Assembly: GCF_000013085.1 (NCBI RefSeq)
Contig: NC_007643.1
Location: 505,001 to 569,000, forward strand
Direction of reading: 5' to 3'
DNA: 64,000 bases
DNA from: Rhodospirillum rubrum ATCC 11170
GTDB lineage: Bacteria; Pseudomonadota; Alphaproteobacteria; Rhodospirillales; Rhodospirillaceae
The translations under genes and the position numbers were made by a program. Below are positions 25,637 to 34,216 of the stretch, piece by piece. Within the stretch, counting starts at the first letter, position 1, and every line of letters begins with the position of its first letter. The notes beneath the pieces are model-generated. The model was given only the letters and a program-made list of their open reading frames with translations, searched no databases and was not told where the DNA came from.

Positions 25637-25671
25637 GCTCTATCATGGCGTGTGGGACGGGGCCATGGAAC
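25637..25671 (-). repeat. Isolated degenerate CRISPR repeat
   Basis: A 35-bp copy of the CRISPR repeat with two substitutions and one lost G, 83 nt beyond repeat 8 and 62 nt before the cas9 stop. It looks like the eroded old end of the array; a repeat-spacer unit between has decayed. Confidence 0.85.
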
Positions 25672-25733
25672 AACATAACAAGCATCGTCTCCGCTACCTC
25701 TTGATAATCTTAAAATAAAGGGAAAATCAAGAT

Positions 25734-28700
25734 CTATGTCGCTTTTTTGGAAAGTCTGAGTCGGCCCAGGGCGGTGCATGAGGTTGTTCGGATTTTTTCC
25801 TTTCGGATGCCCTCGGCACTTTGAACGCAATACCCCTGGTCGCCATTCAAGTTGATGTTTGGACAAGACAGTTGTGCATAAAGAGCCGTCGCTTTTCCGG
25901 TGGCTAATCGGGCGGGCCACAGGGCGAGGCGGCCATCCACGGCCATCTTTTTCACCAGGAACAGCCTGTCCCCGCTCTCCAGGGGCCAATAGACCAGATC
26001 GCCCCGGCGCAGGCGCATCACCAAACGGGCGTTCTCCGGCGGCGGCGGCGGGGCGGGTTGGGTCCTGTCGAAGCGAGTCAGAACCCGGTGGGTCCACCGG
26101 GGCCGGCCCTTCACCTGGATTTCCCACACCTCGTAAACGGCATTGCCCATGGTGCGCACGGCGGCTTTCGGGTTGGCGCGAAAGGGGGTGATCAGGCCGG
26201 CGTCCTCGCCGTCTCCGTCCGAGCGGCCGGCGATCACCGTATTGGCGGTCATGCCGCGCGGGCCGAAAGCCGGGTCGCGGGCAACGGCCAGGGCGGCCAG
26301 GGCCGGGGGAACCTCGGGGTGGGCCGCCTGATAGCGGGCCAGCAAGGCCTTGAACCGTTTGGCCATGCGCGGCGAGGCGAAGCCGTCGATGATTTCCGCG
26401 ATCTTGTCGGCGGGCAAGGGCTTGGCGTTGGCGTCAAGAAACAGCTTTTCCACCGGTTTGCGCTGAACCAGAACGCGGGCGTCGGGTCGGTTACGGACGC
26501 CGAAAACCGTGGCGGCGTGCAGCGAACCGCCATCGCGATGGGCGGGGCGGATCGACGGGTGGATATGATCCCACTGTTTCATGACCTCGGCGCGGAAGGT
26601 CGGGTAAGGGGGTTCGAAATTGGTGCGGGGCCATTTCCGCAGATCGAGAATGCGGCCCGCCCCGCTTGCCTGATTGATCTGATTGATAAGGCCGCGGGTG
26701 GTGACGGCGATCATCGCGGCATCGATGAAATGATGGCGATGGTCGGCGCGGTTCTTGCCACCGCCGCCCAGGCTGGCCAGGGTCAGGCCCAGCGCGTCGG
26801 CCAAACCCGCATCGGCCACCCGGCTACGGCCCAGGGCGGCAAGGCGCGCCTGCACCGCCCCTTCAACCGCCTTGGCGAGAGGCGGCGGGGTCAGGCCGTC
26901 AAGGAAACGGCGGGCGGCGGTATCGTCGCGCAGGGCGTCGCGCGGCGTGGGCAACAGGTCGCGGGGCGCCGGTCCGGGGGTGATGTCCCAGGCCAAGCGC
27001 AGCAGACCGGTCAGGCGGCCATTGGTGGCGACCACGGCGTTGGGCTCATTGGTGACAAGGCTCAGGTAGCGCAGGGCGACGCGGGCGATATACCCGGTAT
27101 CGGTCAATTGCCGGGGTAAAAAGCCCTGGTCCTCGTCTTCGGCGCTCTTGCGGGCGACCCGTTCGCCGGCGTCATCGGCGAAGCGCCATGCCAGGGCCTT
27201 GGCCGTTTGCGGATCCAGGCGCGCCAGGAAATCATCGCGCTGGGCGATCCAGCCCGGTTTGTCGTGGAAGGCCTCCCAGGGGGTTTTGTCGCCCTTGGTC
27301 TTGTTCGCGTCGGATTGGCACAGCACCATATTGTCAAGGCTATCGCGCCCACCCCGGGCCAGCGGGATGACATGGTCGATGTCATAGGCGTCGCCAAGCA
27401 GATCGGCGTGGCCGATGGGGGTGGAGGTATAGGGGCAGAGGTTGTTTTGGCGCCGGGCCAAGCGGACGCGCTGGCGGCGTTCGCGGGCATTCGCCATCCA
27501 CCGATCGCTTTTGCGCAGTTCCACGTCGATCTCGGCGTTTTCGCGTTCGCGCTCGGCCTGTTCGGCGATCATCCGCTTGCGCTCGTCGGCGCCGGCCTTC
27601 AACTCGCGGGTGGTTTCCACCATGACCAGCCGCAGGATGGGGCCATGGCGATGGAGCAGGGCGTTGACGATCTTGCGGGTTTCGTTGAGGGCGATGTGGA
27701 CCGAGATATTGCCGATGCGGCCGTAATAGGCCTCGGCGGCCGCCCCGTCGTCTTCGGCTGGCGGCGGGCCGACGGGATCGCCATCAAGCCCGACATCGGG
27801 CAGGGCGGCGGCGTAATAGGGCAGGCGCGCCAAACGCTCCTGGCGCGGACGGTGGGAATGGTGAAGCCCCAGGGCCAGGGTTACCGCCTCGTCATAACCG
27901 ATCCCCGGGGCCATGGCCTGGGCGATCGCCCGGGCGGCCTTGGCCGACAGGCTGGCCCGACCGGTCGGCAGAACGATCTGGATGGCATCGGCCACCGCTT
28001 CGGCGGTCTCGTCCTCCGTCACCCGAGTTGGTCCCCGGGGATCGCCAATCAGCGCCAGCAGGGCCGAACGATCCTGGCGCGCCGCCCAAAGATCGGAAAA
28101 AACCCGGTCTTTGCGATCAAGATCCCACCCCGACCAACCCGGGATCAAGGGGGCGAGAATGGCTTCGGTCAGATTGCCCGCCGTGCCGCGCGCGGCCTGT
28201 TTGGCGCCATTGCGTTCGGTTTCGGCGGTGAATTTCACGCCGCGCTTCAGGCCGAGGGCGCGGCGCAGGGCGGGCCATTCTACGAACCGCGCCGTCGACA
28301 GCAGGGCCAAAGCCTTGGCGTGCTCCTCGTCCGTCAAGGGGCGCGGCTCATCGGCGGAGGTGCTAGGCAGGCGCAGGTTGGCCAGCGTCTGGCGGATGAT
28401 GAAATCCTGCACCGTCGGCAGGGCGCGCAAGGCGCGGTCTTCGCCGGGCAGGAAGGCGCAAGGGCCCGCCCCCTTGCTGCGCAAGGGCCGCTGGTCGAGC
28501 ACCAGACGGGTCACGGCCGGCCAATCCAGGCCGGGGTAGGCGGAGCTTTGCCGGGCGACGATTTCGGCCAGTTCCTCGGCGATCAGGGCGCGGGTGGGGG
28601 CGACCACGCCGTCGCGGTCGCTTTGGTTATAGCGCATGCGCACCGGTTGGCCGCGATCCAGGTCATCGGCCAGCAGGGCGCCAACGGTGGGGGCGCCGCT

Positions 28701-29255
28701 GGCCGCCATGCGCTGGCGCAGCGCCGCTTCCGCCCCCTCCCAAAAGCCGGCTTCGTCGTCGGCCTCCTTGGCCGGGGCGGTCGCCTTGGCCGTCGCCTTT
28801 GCCGGCTTGGCCTTCGCCAAGGCCTTGGCGGCGGCGCGCTCGCGTTTGTCGATGCGGTTGCTGCGAAAGCCCCGGTGGTGGGCGAGGTGCAAAAGCGCCG
28901 CCCACAGGGCGTCGGGCGCCAGGGGGCGGCTTACCGCCTCGCGGCGCAGGGCCAGGGCGATCTGGCGGGTTTCCGCGGCAGGGGGGGTAAGCCCGGCGGC
29001 CTGGAACAGGGCGATCAGCCGGTCGCGCCGCCAGGGCCAAGTCCGCGTTTGCCGCCGCGCCCGGCGAAAGGCGCCGCGCTCGGCCTGGCGCGAGGTGTGA
29101 TCCTTGGCGTCACGGCCACTGTCGAACAGTCGCACCCCGCCGCCAAGAAGCTCCTTGGCCGTCGGCGGCCCCTTTTCCTCGCAGGAGAAGACCGCCCAGC
29201 CAAGGCTGTCGGTGCCGATATCAAGGCCGAGAATCCAGGGCTCGATGGGTCGCAT
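25734..29255 (-). CDS. cas9: CRISPR-associated endonuclease Cas9 (type II-C)
   Basis: The crRNA:tracrRNA-guided DNA nuclease, 1173 residues, in the II-C size range. RuvC-I: ILGLDIGTDSLGWAVF with Asp12. Arg-rich bridge helix: RQAERGAFRRARRQTRTWPW. RuvC-II: VMVETTREL with Glu547. HNH: NLCPYTSTPI then YDIDHVIPLARGG with His628. RuvC-III: HHFIDAAMIA with Asp845. All catalytic residues are present. The recognition lobe has an Ala/Lys-rich low-complexity insert near residues 145-170. The start at 29255 follows GGGGAGG; an upstream in-frame codon at 29396 is not family-like. It is transcribed toward the array and is not in an operon with cas1-cas2. Interference therefore looks intact even though cas1 is broken. 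Confidence 0.97.
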   Translation of the reverse strand: MRPIEPWILGLDIGTDSLGWAVFSCEEKGPPTAKELLGGGVRLFDSGRDAKDHTSRQAERGAFRRARRQTRTWPWRRDRLIALFQAAGLTPPAAETRQIALALRREAVSRPLAPDALWAALLHLAHHRGFRSNRIDKRERAAAKALAKAKPAKATAKATAPAKEADDEAGFWEGAEAALRQRMAASGAPTVGALLADDLDRGQPVRMRYNQSDRDGVVAPTRALIAEELAEIVARQSSAYPGLDWPAVTRLVLDQRPLRSKGAGPCAFLPGEDRALRALPTVQDFIIRQTLANLRLPSTSADEPRPLTDEEHAKALALLSTARFVEWPALRRALGLKRGVKFTAETERNGAKQAARGTAGNLTEAILAPLIPGWSGWDLDRKDRVFSDLWAARQDRSALLALIGDPRGPTRVTEDETAEAVADAIQIVLPTGRASLSAKAARAIAQAMAPGIGYDEAVTLALGLHHSHRPRQERLARLPYYAAALPDVGLDGDPVGPPPAEDDGAAAEAYYGRIGNISVHIALNETRKIVNALLHRHGPILRLVMVETTRELKAGADERKRMIAEQAERERENAEIDVELRKSDRWMANARERRQRVRLARRQNNLCPYTSTPIGHADLLGDAYDIDHVIPLARGGRDSLDNMVLCQSDANKTKGDKTPWEAFHDKPGWIAQRDDFLARLDPQTAKALAWRFADDAGERVARKSAEDEDQGFLPRQLTDTGYIARVALRYLSLVTNEPNAVVATNGRLTGLLRLAWDITPGPAPRDLLPTPRDALRDDTAARRFLDGLTPPPLAKAVEGAVQARLAALGRSRVADAGLADALGLTLASLGGGGKNRADHRHHFIDAAMIAVTTRGLINQINQASGAGRILDLRKWPRTNFEPPYPTFRAEVMKQWDHIHPSIRPAHRDGGSLHAATVFGVRNRPDARVLVQRKPVEKLFLDANAKPLPADKIAEIIDGFASPRMAKRFKALLARYQAAHPEVPPALAALAVARDPAFGPRGMTANTVIAGRSDGDGEDAGLITPFRANPKAAVRTMGNAVYEVWEIQVKGRPRWTHRVLTRFDRTQPAPPPPPENARLVMRLRRGDLVYWPLESGDRLFLVKKMAVDGRLALWPARLATGKATALYAQLSCPNINLNGDQGYCVQSAEGIRKEKIRTTSCTALGRLRLSKKAT

Positions 29256-29502
29256 GGGTACGGCGCCTCCCCTAAAAAGGGTAAGAGGGTAATCCTGCCA
29301 TTCAGACGGCGCAATGGGGCGGTTAGGGCGTCTGCTCCACTCTTTCCGATTGCCCCGCCGGCTTTCCCTTCCTAAATCATCGTGTCGCGGTATCATCGCG
29401 GGACAGGCGGCGGCGCGGGTGCGCCGTTGGGTTCGCCGGGTCCGTCACCGGGCTCGCGCCCTTGCTCCTGCCCGCGCATCATCCATAGAGGATTCCTCGT
29501 CC

Positions 29503-31005
29503 ATGAAAGTCTCGTTCGCCAAGCCGGAAATTCCCGCTCAGGGCGCGCTCGTTCTCGGTGTTCTTGAAGGGGCGCAGCTTTCGCCGCTCGGACGCGAGGT
29601 CGACACGCAGACCGACGGTGCGCTTACCCGGGCGATCGCCGCCTATCCCCGCTTCAAGGGCGAGGCCGGGCAGTCGCTGTCGCTGGCCGCGCCCCATGGC
29701 CTGACCGCCTCGCGCGTGCTGCTGATCGGTCTGGGCAAGGCCGATGGCCTGAGCGCCAGCGGGCTTGAAACCTTTGGCGCCAGCGTTCAATCCACGCTCA
29801 ACCATACGGGCGACAGTGAAGGCGTGGTGGTGATCGAAGCCGCGCTGCTGGGCGGTTTCGACCTTGGCGAGGCCGCCGCCCGGGTCGCCCTGGGGGCGCG
29901 GTTGCGCAGCTATCGCTTCGACAAATACCACACCACCCAAAAGGACGACGAGAAGCCCCAGCTTGCCACCTTGACCGTGGCGGTCGAGGATCCGGCGGCG
30001 GCCGAGGCCGCCTATGCGCCGCTGCGCGCCCTGGCCAAGGGCGTGTTCCTGACCCGCGATCTGGTCAGCGAGCCGGCCAATGTCCTTTATCCCGAAAGCT
30101 TCGCCGCCCAGTGCGAGGATCTGAAGAAGCTGGGTATCGAGGTCGAGGTTCTGGGCGAAAAGGAGATGCGCAAGCTGGGCATGGGCGCCCTGCTGGGCGT
30201 GGCCCAGGGCAGCGCCCGCGAGCCCAAGCTGGTGGTGCTCAGCTATCACGGCGGCAAGAAGGGCGACCAGCCGGTGGCCTTCATCGGCAAGGGCGTGTGC
30301 TTTGATTCCGGCGGCATTTCGATCAAGCCGGCGGCCAATATGGAAGACATGAAGTGGGACATGGGCGGCGCCGGCGTGGTGGCCGGGCTGTTCAAGGCCC
30401 TGGCCGGGCGCAAGGCCAAGGTCAACGCCGTTGGCCTGATGGGCTTGGTCGAGAACATGCCGAGCGGCACCGCCCAGCGTCCGGGTGACGTGGTGACCTC
30501 GATGAGCGGTCAGACGATCGAGGTGATCAACACCGATGCCGAGGGCCGCTTGGTTCTGGCCGACGTGCTGCATTACTGCAACGACCGCTTCAAGCCGCGC
30601 CAGATGATCGACCTCGCCACCCTGACCGGCGCCATCATCATCGCCCTGGGCACCGAACACGCCGGGGTGTTCAGCAATGACGACGCCCTGGCCGAGGGTC
30701 TGGCCAAGGCCGGCAAGGCCACCGGCGAGAAGGTGTGGCGCCTGCCCCTGGGCGACGCCTATGACAAGCAGATCAACTCCGACATCGCCGATATGCGCAA
30801 TTCCACCGGGCGCGAGGGCGGATCGATCACCGCCGCCCAGTTCCTCAAGCGCTTCGTCGGCGAGACCCCCTGGGCCCATATCGATATCGCCGGGGTGACC
30901 TGGTCGAAGAAGGATGCGGGCATCGTTCCCAAGGGCGGCACCGGTTTTGGCGTGCGCCTGCTTGACGCCTATGTCGCCGAGACCTTTGAGGAGGCGGGCA
31001 AGTAA
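29503..31005 (+). CDS. pepA: Leucyl aminopeptidase (M17 family)
   Basis: A 500-residue cytosolic di-zinc/manganese aminopeptidase that removes N-terminal residues from peptides. Metal and catalytic motifs: GKGVCFDSGGISIK (Lys and Asp), WDMGGAG, ENMPSGTAQRPGDVV and the M17 signature NTDAEGRLVLAD. The N-terminal domain (1-160) is the usual regulatory or DNA-binding half. The start at 29503 follows AGAGGA; a frame opening at 29314 is rejected because it adds an Arg-rich non-family stretch. Divergent from cas9. In many alphaproteobacteria pepA is followed by holC; here a Nudix gene follows 37 nt later. Confidence 0.95.
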   Translation: MKVSFAKPEIPAQGALVLGVLEGAQLSPLGREVDTQTDGALTRAIAAYPRFKGEAGQSLSLAAPHGLTASRVLLIGLGKADGLSASGLETFGASVQSTLNHTGDSEGVVVIEAALLGGFDLGEAAARVALGARLRSYRFDKYHTTQKDDEKPQLATLTVAVEDPAAAEAAYAPLRALAKGVFLTRDLVSEPANVLYPESFAAQCEDLKKLGIEVEVLGEKEMRKLGMGALLGVAQGSAREPKLVVLSYHGGKKGDQPVAFIGKGVCFDSGGISIKPAANMEDMKWDMGGAGVVAGLFKALAGRKAKVNAVGLMGLVENMPSGTAQRPGDVVTSMSGQTIEVINTDAEGRLVLADVLHYCNDRFKPRQMIDLATLTGAIIIALGTEHAGVFSNDDALAEGLAKAGKATGEKVWRLPLGDAYDKQINSDIADMRNSTGREGGSITAAQFLKRFVGETPWAHIDIAGVTWSKKDAGIVPKGGTGFGVRLLDAYVAETFEEAGK

Positions 31006-31042
31006 GCGCGCCCGCGCAACCCGATAAGACCGGGGTCATCGC

Positions 31043-31558
31043 ATGATTTCCCAACCCGCCGGGCCGGCCGCCTCACGTATCGGCCCGGCGATCCGCTCGC
31101 GCTTCATCGCCGTCTATCCCTTCGCGCGGATCGACGGCGAGCCGCGCATGCTGATGCTGCACCGGGCGCGCGGGGTGTTCCAGGGCCATTGGTACATGGT
31201 GACGGGCACCATCGAGCCCGGCGAGCGGGCATGGCGGGCGGCCGAGCGCGAATTGGCCGAGGAAACCGGCCTGATCGCCCGCGCCCTCTATTCCGCCGAT
31301 TTCACCGACAGCTTCTATAATCCGGCCGATGAATGCATCGAACTGGTGCCGGCCTTCCTGGCCGTGGTCGATGACGATCCGCCGATCACCCTGAACCACG
31401 AGGCCGACGCCTTCCAATGGTGCGACCGCGCCGGGGTGCTGGCCCTGATGCCCTTCGCCGGCCACCGCCGCGCCCTGGCCGACCTGTGGCCAACGGCCCT
31501 CGATACCCCCCCGGCCCCCTGGCTCCGCCTGCTTCCCAAGCCCGCCCCCGGGTTGTGA
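31043..31558 (+). CDS. Nudix hydrolase
   Basis: A 171-residue pyrophosphohydrolase. The Nudix box is complete: GTIEPGERAWRAAERELAEE followed by TG (G-x5-E-x7-R-E-x2-E-E-x-G). Upstream MLMLHRARGVFQGHWYMVTG and downstream FYNPADECIELVPAFLAVVD resemble dATP/dihydroneopterin-triphosphate pyrophosphohydrolase-type proteins, but the substrate cannot be set from sequence. It lies 37 nt after pepA and is probably cotranscribed. Confidence 0.88.
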   Translation: MISQPAGPAASRIGPAIRSRFIAVYPFARIDGEPRMLMLHRARGVFQGHWYMVTGTIEPGERAWRAAERELAEETGLIARALYSADFTDSFYNPADECIELVPAFLAVVDDDPPITLNHEADAFQWCDRAGVLALMPFAGHRRALADLWPTALDTPPAPWLRLLPKPAPGL

Positions 31559-31568
31559 GGGGGGCGGC

Positions 31569-31856
31569 TCAGGCCTGGGGTTTCACCGTCAATTCGATGC
31601 CGAGCGATTTCATGACGGCGAGCGTCGTTTTCAGCGTTGGATTGCCATTTTCGCTGAAGGAGCGGTAAAGCTGCTCGCGGGAAAGCCCCGTATCCTTGGC
31701 GATCTGCGTCATGCCCTTGGCGCGGGCGACGACCCCAAGGGCATGGGCGATATAAGCGGCGTCCTCGGTTTTGAAGGCTTCCGTCATGAAGACGGCAACC
31801 GCCTCGTCGGAAACCAAGTCCTCGGCCGGATCATAAGGCGTCAGCGTTTCGGTCAT
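31569..31856 (-). CDS. Addiction-module antidote protein (HigA-like)
   Basis: A 95-residue helix-turn-helix protein of the small putative antidote family. The core is YIAHALGVVARAKGMTQIAK, then GLSREQLYRSFSENGNPTLKTTL. It starts 1 nt before the toxin stop codon, in the toxin-first order usual for HigBA-type pairs, so translation is coupled. It should bind the toxin and repress the operon (family knowledge). Confidence 0.88.
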   Translation of the reverse strand: MTETLTPYDPAEDLVSDEAVAVFMTEAFKTEDAAYIAHALGVVARAKGMTQIAKDTGLSREQLYRSFSENGNPTLKTTLAVMKSLGIELTVKPQA

Positions 31857-31857
31857 C

Positions 31858-32154
31858 TCACTCTTTCCCTATCTCGGCCAAGCGTTTCGCCGTTTGGATG
31901 TCTTTGGCCTGGGTGCTCTTGTCCCCACCGCACAGCAGAACGACGATCGTCTGTCCCCGCTTCTGGAAAGAGAGGCGATAGCCGGGACCATAATGAATGC
32001 GCAGCTCGCTGATCCCATCGCCCACCGGTTCACTATCGCCGGTGTGACCTTGGGAAAGCCGGTCGAGACGGGCGGCGATGATCGCCCTGGCTCGGACGTC
32101 TTTGAGGCGCGTCCGCCATTTGCGAAAGGTCTCGGTTTGCTTTAGCTCGATCAT
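31858..32154 (-). CDS. RelE/HigB-superfamily toxin (addiction-module killer protein)
   Basis: A 98-residue protein of the RelE/ParE/HigB fold. It has FRKWRTRLKDVRARAIIAAR, DGISELRIHYGPGYRLSFQK and VVLLCGGDKSTQAKDIQTAK, which match the Gp49-like killer family. Such toxins usually cleave mRNA on the ribosome. The start at 32154 is the family start; the open frame extends far upstream but without homology or a ribosome site. It is the first gene of the pair. The promoter must lie in 32155-32260, back to back with the cobalamin riboswitch transcript. Confidence 0.88.
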   Translation of the reverse strand: MIELKQTETFRKWRTRLKDVRARAIIAARLDRLSQGHTGDSEPVGDGISELRIHYGPGYRLSFQKRGQTIVVLLCGGDKSTQAKDIQTAKRLAEIGKE

Positions 32155-32261
32155 CTGTCGTTTATAAACGACAGTCGCCCGGGCTTCAAGCCGGCTTGGC
32201 GGCGGCGCTTTCCTTCTCCCCTTGACAGCGACCTCCGATTGTCCGCTGCTACCCGGGCACA

Positions 32262-32465
32262 GGGTTTTTCTTGCCGGCGCCAGGACGCGCCGGGAGGGAT
32301 ATGGGAACGGGGAAGGGCGTTTTTCGCCCGAAGCCCCGACCGCCCCCGCGACTGTGAGCGGCGAGTGACCTCTCCCATGCCACTGGATCACGCCGGAAAG
32401 GCACGATCTGGGAAGGCGGAGGATCGCGACGACCCGCGAGTCAGGAGACCGGCCCTGCGCATCGG
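32262..32465 (+). ncRNA. Cobalamin (B12) riboswitch
   Basis: The conserved blocks appear in order: GGGAACGGGGAAGG, GCCCCCGCGACTGTGAGC, ATGCCACTGG, CTGGGAAGGC, and the B12-box-like GAGTCAGGAGACCGGCC. It ends about 45 nt before the CbiM-like start codon, so adenosylcobalamin binding probably blocks translation or elongation of that gene. A TTGACA at 32223 may be part of its promoter. Confidence 0.95.
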
Positions 32466-32510
32466 TGTTCAATCTCGGGCCGTCGGGTGAGACGGCTTAT
32501 GGAGGCATTC

Positions 32511-33188
32511 ATGCATATCGAACCTGGTCTTGTGGACAGCGGGAAGATCTGGCTGAGCTACGTTACCGCCGCCGGCGCCGGGGGCTATACCCTGAAGCTC
32601 GCCTGGGACACCCTGCGCGAGCGCGGGCCCGTGTCGTTGGTGGTGCGCAGCTTGGCCACCAGCGCGCTGGTCTTCTCCTTTTTCGAGGTCCTGCCCCACT
32701 ATCCGGTGGGGGTGTCCGAAGTCCACCTTATCCTGGGCTCGACCCTGTTCCTGATTTTCGGGGCCGCTCCGGCGGCGATCGGCCTAACCCTCGGCCTGCT
32801 GGTTCAGGGCCTGTTCTTCGCGCCTTTCGATCTGCCGCAATTCGGAATGAACGTCACCACGCTGCTGGTGCCGCTGTTCGGTCTGACCGCTTTGGCCCGC
32901 CGGGTTATCGCGCCGAATACGGCCTATGTTGAGCTGAAGTACCGTCAGGCCCTGGCGCTGTCGACGGCCTATCAGGCCGGCATCGTCGCCTGGGTGGCTT
33001 TCTGGGCCTTCTACGGCCAGGGCTTCTCCACCGAGAACGCGGCGGCCATCACCTCGTTCGGCGGGGCCTATATGCTGGTCATCATCGTCGAGCCGCTGGT
33101 TGATCTGGCCGTTCTCGCGGTGGCCAAGCTGCTCAACCGCGGCAAGGGCAGCGCCCTGCTTGAGCGCCGCCTGTACGAACCGGCCTGA
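32511..33188 (+). CDS. CbiM-like cobalt transporter S-component
   Basis: A 225-residue integral membrane protein with about six hydrophobic helices. It begins MHIEPGLVDSGKIWLSY; the Met-His start is the metal-coordinating N-terminus of CbiM/NikM substrate-binding components, which fixes the start at 32511 (GGAGG 7 nt upstream) over an earlier in-frame ATG. LPHYPVGVSEVHLILGSTLF carries the second conserved His cluster. It is controlled by the cobalamin riboswitch directly upstream. The usual CbiN, CbiQ and CbiO partners are not beside it, so it acts alone or uses components encoded elsewhere. Confidence 0.85.
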   Translation: MHIEPGLVDSGKIWLSYVTAAGAGGYTLKLAWDTLRERGPVSLVVRSLATSALVFSFFEVLPHYPVGVSEVHLILGSTLFLIFGAAPAAIGLTLGLLVQGLFFAPFDLPQFGMNVTTLLVPLFGLTALARRVIAPNTAYVELKYRQALALSTAYQAGIVAWVAFWAFYGQGFSTENAAAITSFGGAYMLVIIVEPLVDLAVLAVAKLLNRGKGSALLERRLYEPA

Positions 33189-33507
33189 TCGGCGAGGGGC
33201 ATCCGTTTTCGTGTCCGGGGCGCGGAGGATCTCTTCCGCGCCCCGGTTGCATTCCGGCCCTTTGGCGATGGTCTTGCCTGCGACCCGTCTGACCACCCCA
33301 ACGGGTAATTCCCGAACCTAACTGAAACGGCGCTCTTCTGTAGGGCGTCAACTCGTGAGCTTCGGTGCCGGGGAATCCGCATTTACCCGCTTTTGCTGTG
33401 GCGCCCCGCCCCAGCGAGATTCCATCCTTTGGGTTGCATGAAAACGCTCAGGTTGTCGTCGTTCTGGTATCCGGCTATGGTGCTGGAAACAAACGATCGG
33501 AGCGAAA
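33189..33507. other. Intergenic region with a GC-rich hairpin
   Basis: A 319-nt gap. At 33215-33246 GGGGCGCGGA pairs with TCCGCGCCCC, a strong hairpin just after the CbiM-like stop; it lacks a clear T-tract but probably ends that transcript. The remainder shows a fall in GC toward the nuclease gene and no further recognisable element. Confidence 0.5.
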
Positions 33508-34215
33508 ATGGAATCCCAAGAGCCCGAAGATAGAGAAAAAATGGCAGCTAACCGAGAGGGTGGCTGGCTTGAATCGGAGCGGCCTGCCCTTTGTCCCGAT
33601 CCTGTCGCTCTCGCGGCAATGTTATCGGATCTGAGGGCTCCGATGGCTGGCGTTAAGACAATTGGCAACCCATGGAGTGTCGCCAGCCTTCGGCGGGGCG
33701 AACTCAGAAATTCCTCTGTTCTGGCTTGGTTCCTTAACCCCAAAGGCGATCATGGGTTCGGAGACTTACTGCTCCAAGAACTGCTTTCAGAAGTAAAAAA
33801 ACGAACCCCGTCTTTCCCGAAGACCCCATCTCCGGCTTGTTTTCTTACGGTGGAGGAGTGTCCAGACGGGGCGCAGGGAAACCGCGTGGACATCACTATT
33901 GACGATCCCGGACAGTATTTCCTTGTGATTGAAGTGAAAATCGACGCAATCGAACAAAACAAGCAAGTAGAACGCTACTGTGACGTTGCACGGGCCCGGG
34001 CTTGTGACGGTCGGCCTTGGGCTGTGGTCTTCCTTACGCCGCAAGGCAAGAACTCCGACACCGCTGGTGACCAAGCGGCGAAGGTTGTGCCTTTGGCATG
34101 GTCGACCATCGCTTCCTGGCTTCGCACGCTTTCTCCAGTTGTTTGCCGGGACGCCGACAAGGCGGCGGCACGCCACTTGGCGAGGACCTTTGCTGATCAT
34201 ATTTTGGAGTTTTAA
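33508..34215 (+). CDS. PD-(D/E)XK nuclease-family protein
   Basis: A 235-residue protein of the PDDEXK_4 type. The N-terminal part has RRGELRNSSVLAWFLNPKGD and HGFGDLLLQELL; the catalytic core is NRVDITIDD (Asp) and YFLVIEVKIDAIEQNKQVER, giving the D-x(n)-E-V-K signature with the following Gln. VVFLTPQGK completes the fold. Such proteins occur in restriction and defence loci. GC content is lower than in the surrounding genes. The next gene starts 1 nt after its stop, so the two are made together. Family members are often about 400 residues, so this may be the nuclease half of a split protein. Confidence 0.8.
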   Translation: MESQEPEDREKMAANREGGWLESERPALCPDPVALAAMLSDLRAPMAGVKTIGNPWSVASLRRGELRNSSVLAWFLNPKGDHGFGDLLLQELLSEVKKRTPSFPKTPSPACFLTVEECPDGAQGNRVDITIDDPGQYFLVIEVKIDAIEQNKQVERYCDVARARACDGRPWAVVFLTPQGKNSDTAGDQAAKVVPLAWSTIASWLRTLSPVVCRDADKAAARHLARTFADHILEF

Positions 34216-34216
34216 A

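Noticed and set aside
24916-25704. Open frames on both strands of the CRISPR array with repeated WRCGTGPW- or PVPHRHGR-like words
   Set aside because: The 66-bp period is a multiple of three, so repeats translate in frame without being genes.
27207-29375. 722-codon open frame antisense to cas9
   Set aside because: High-GC antisense frame with Gly/Gln/Arg-rich, motif-free translation; cas9 on the other strand has all catalytic motifs.
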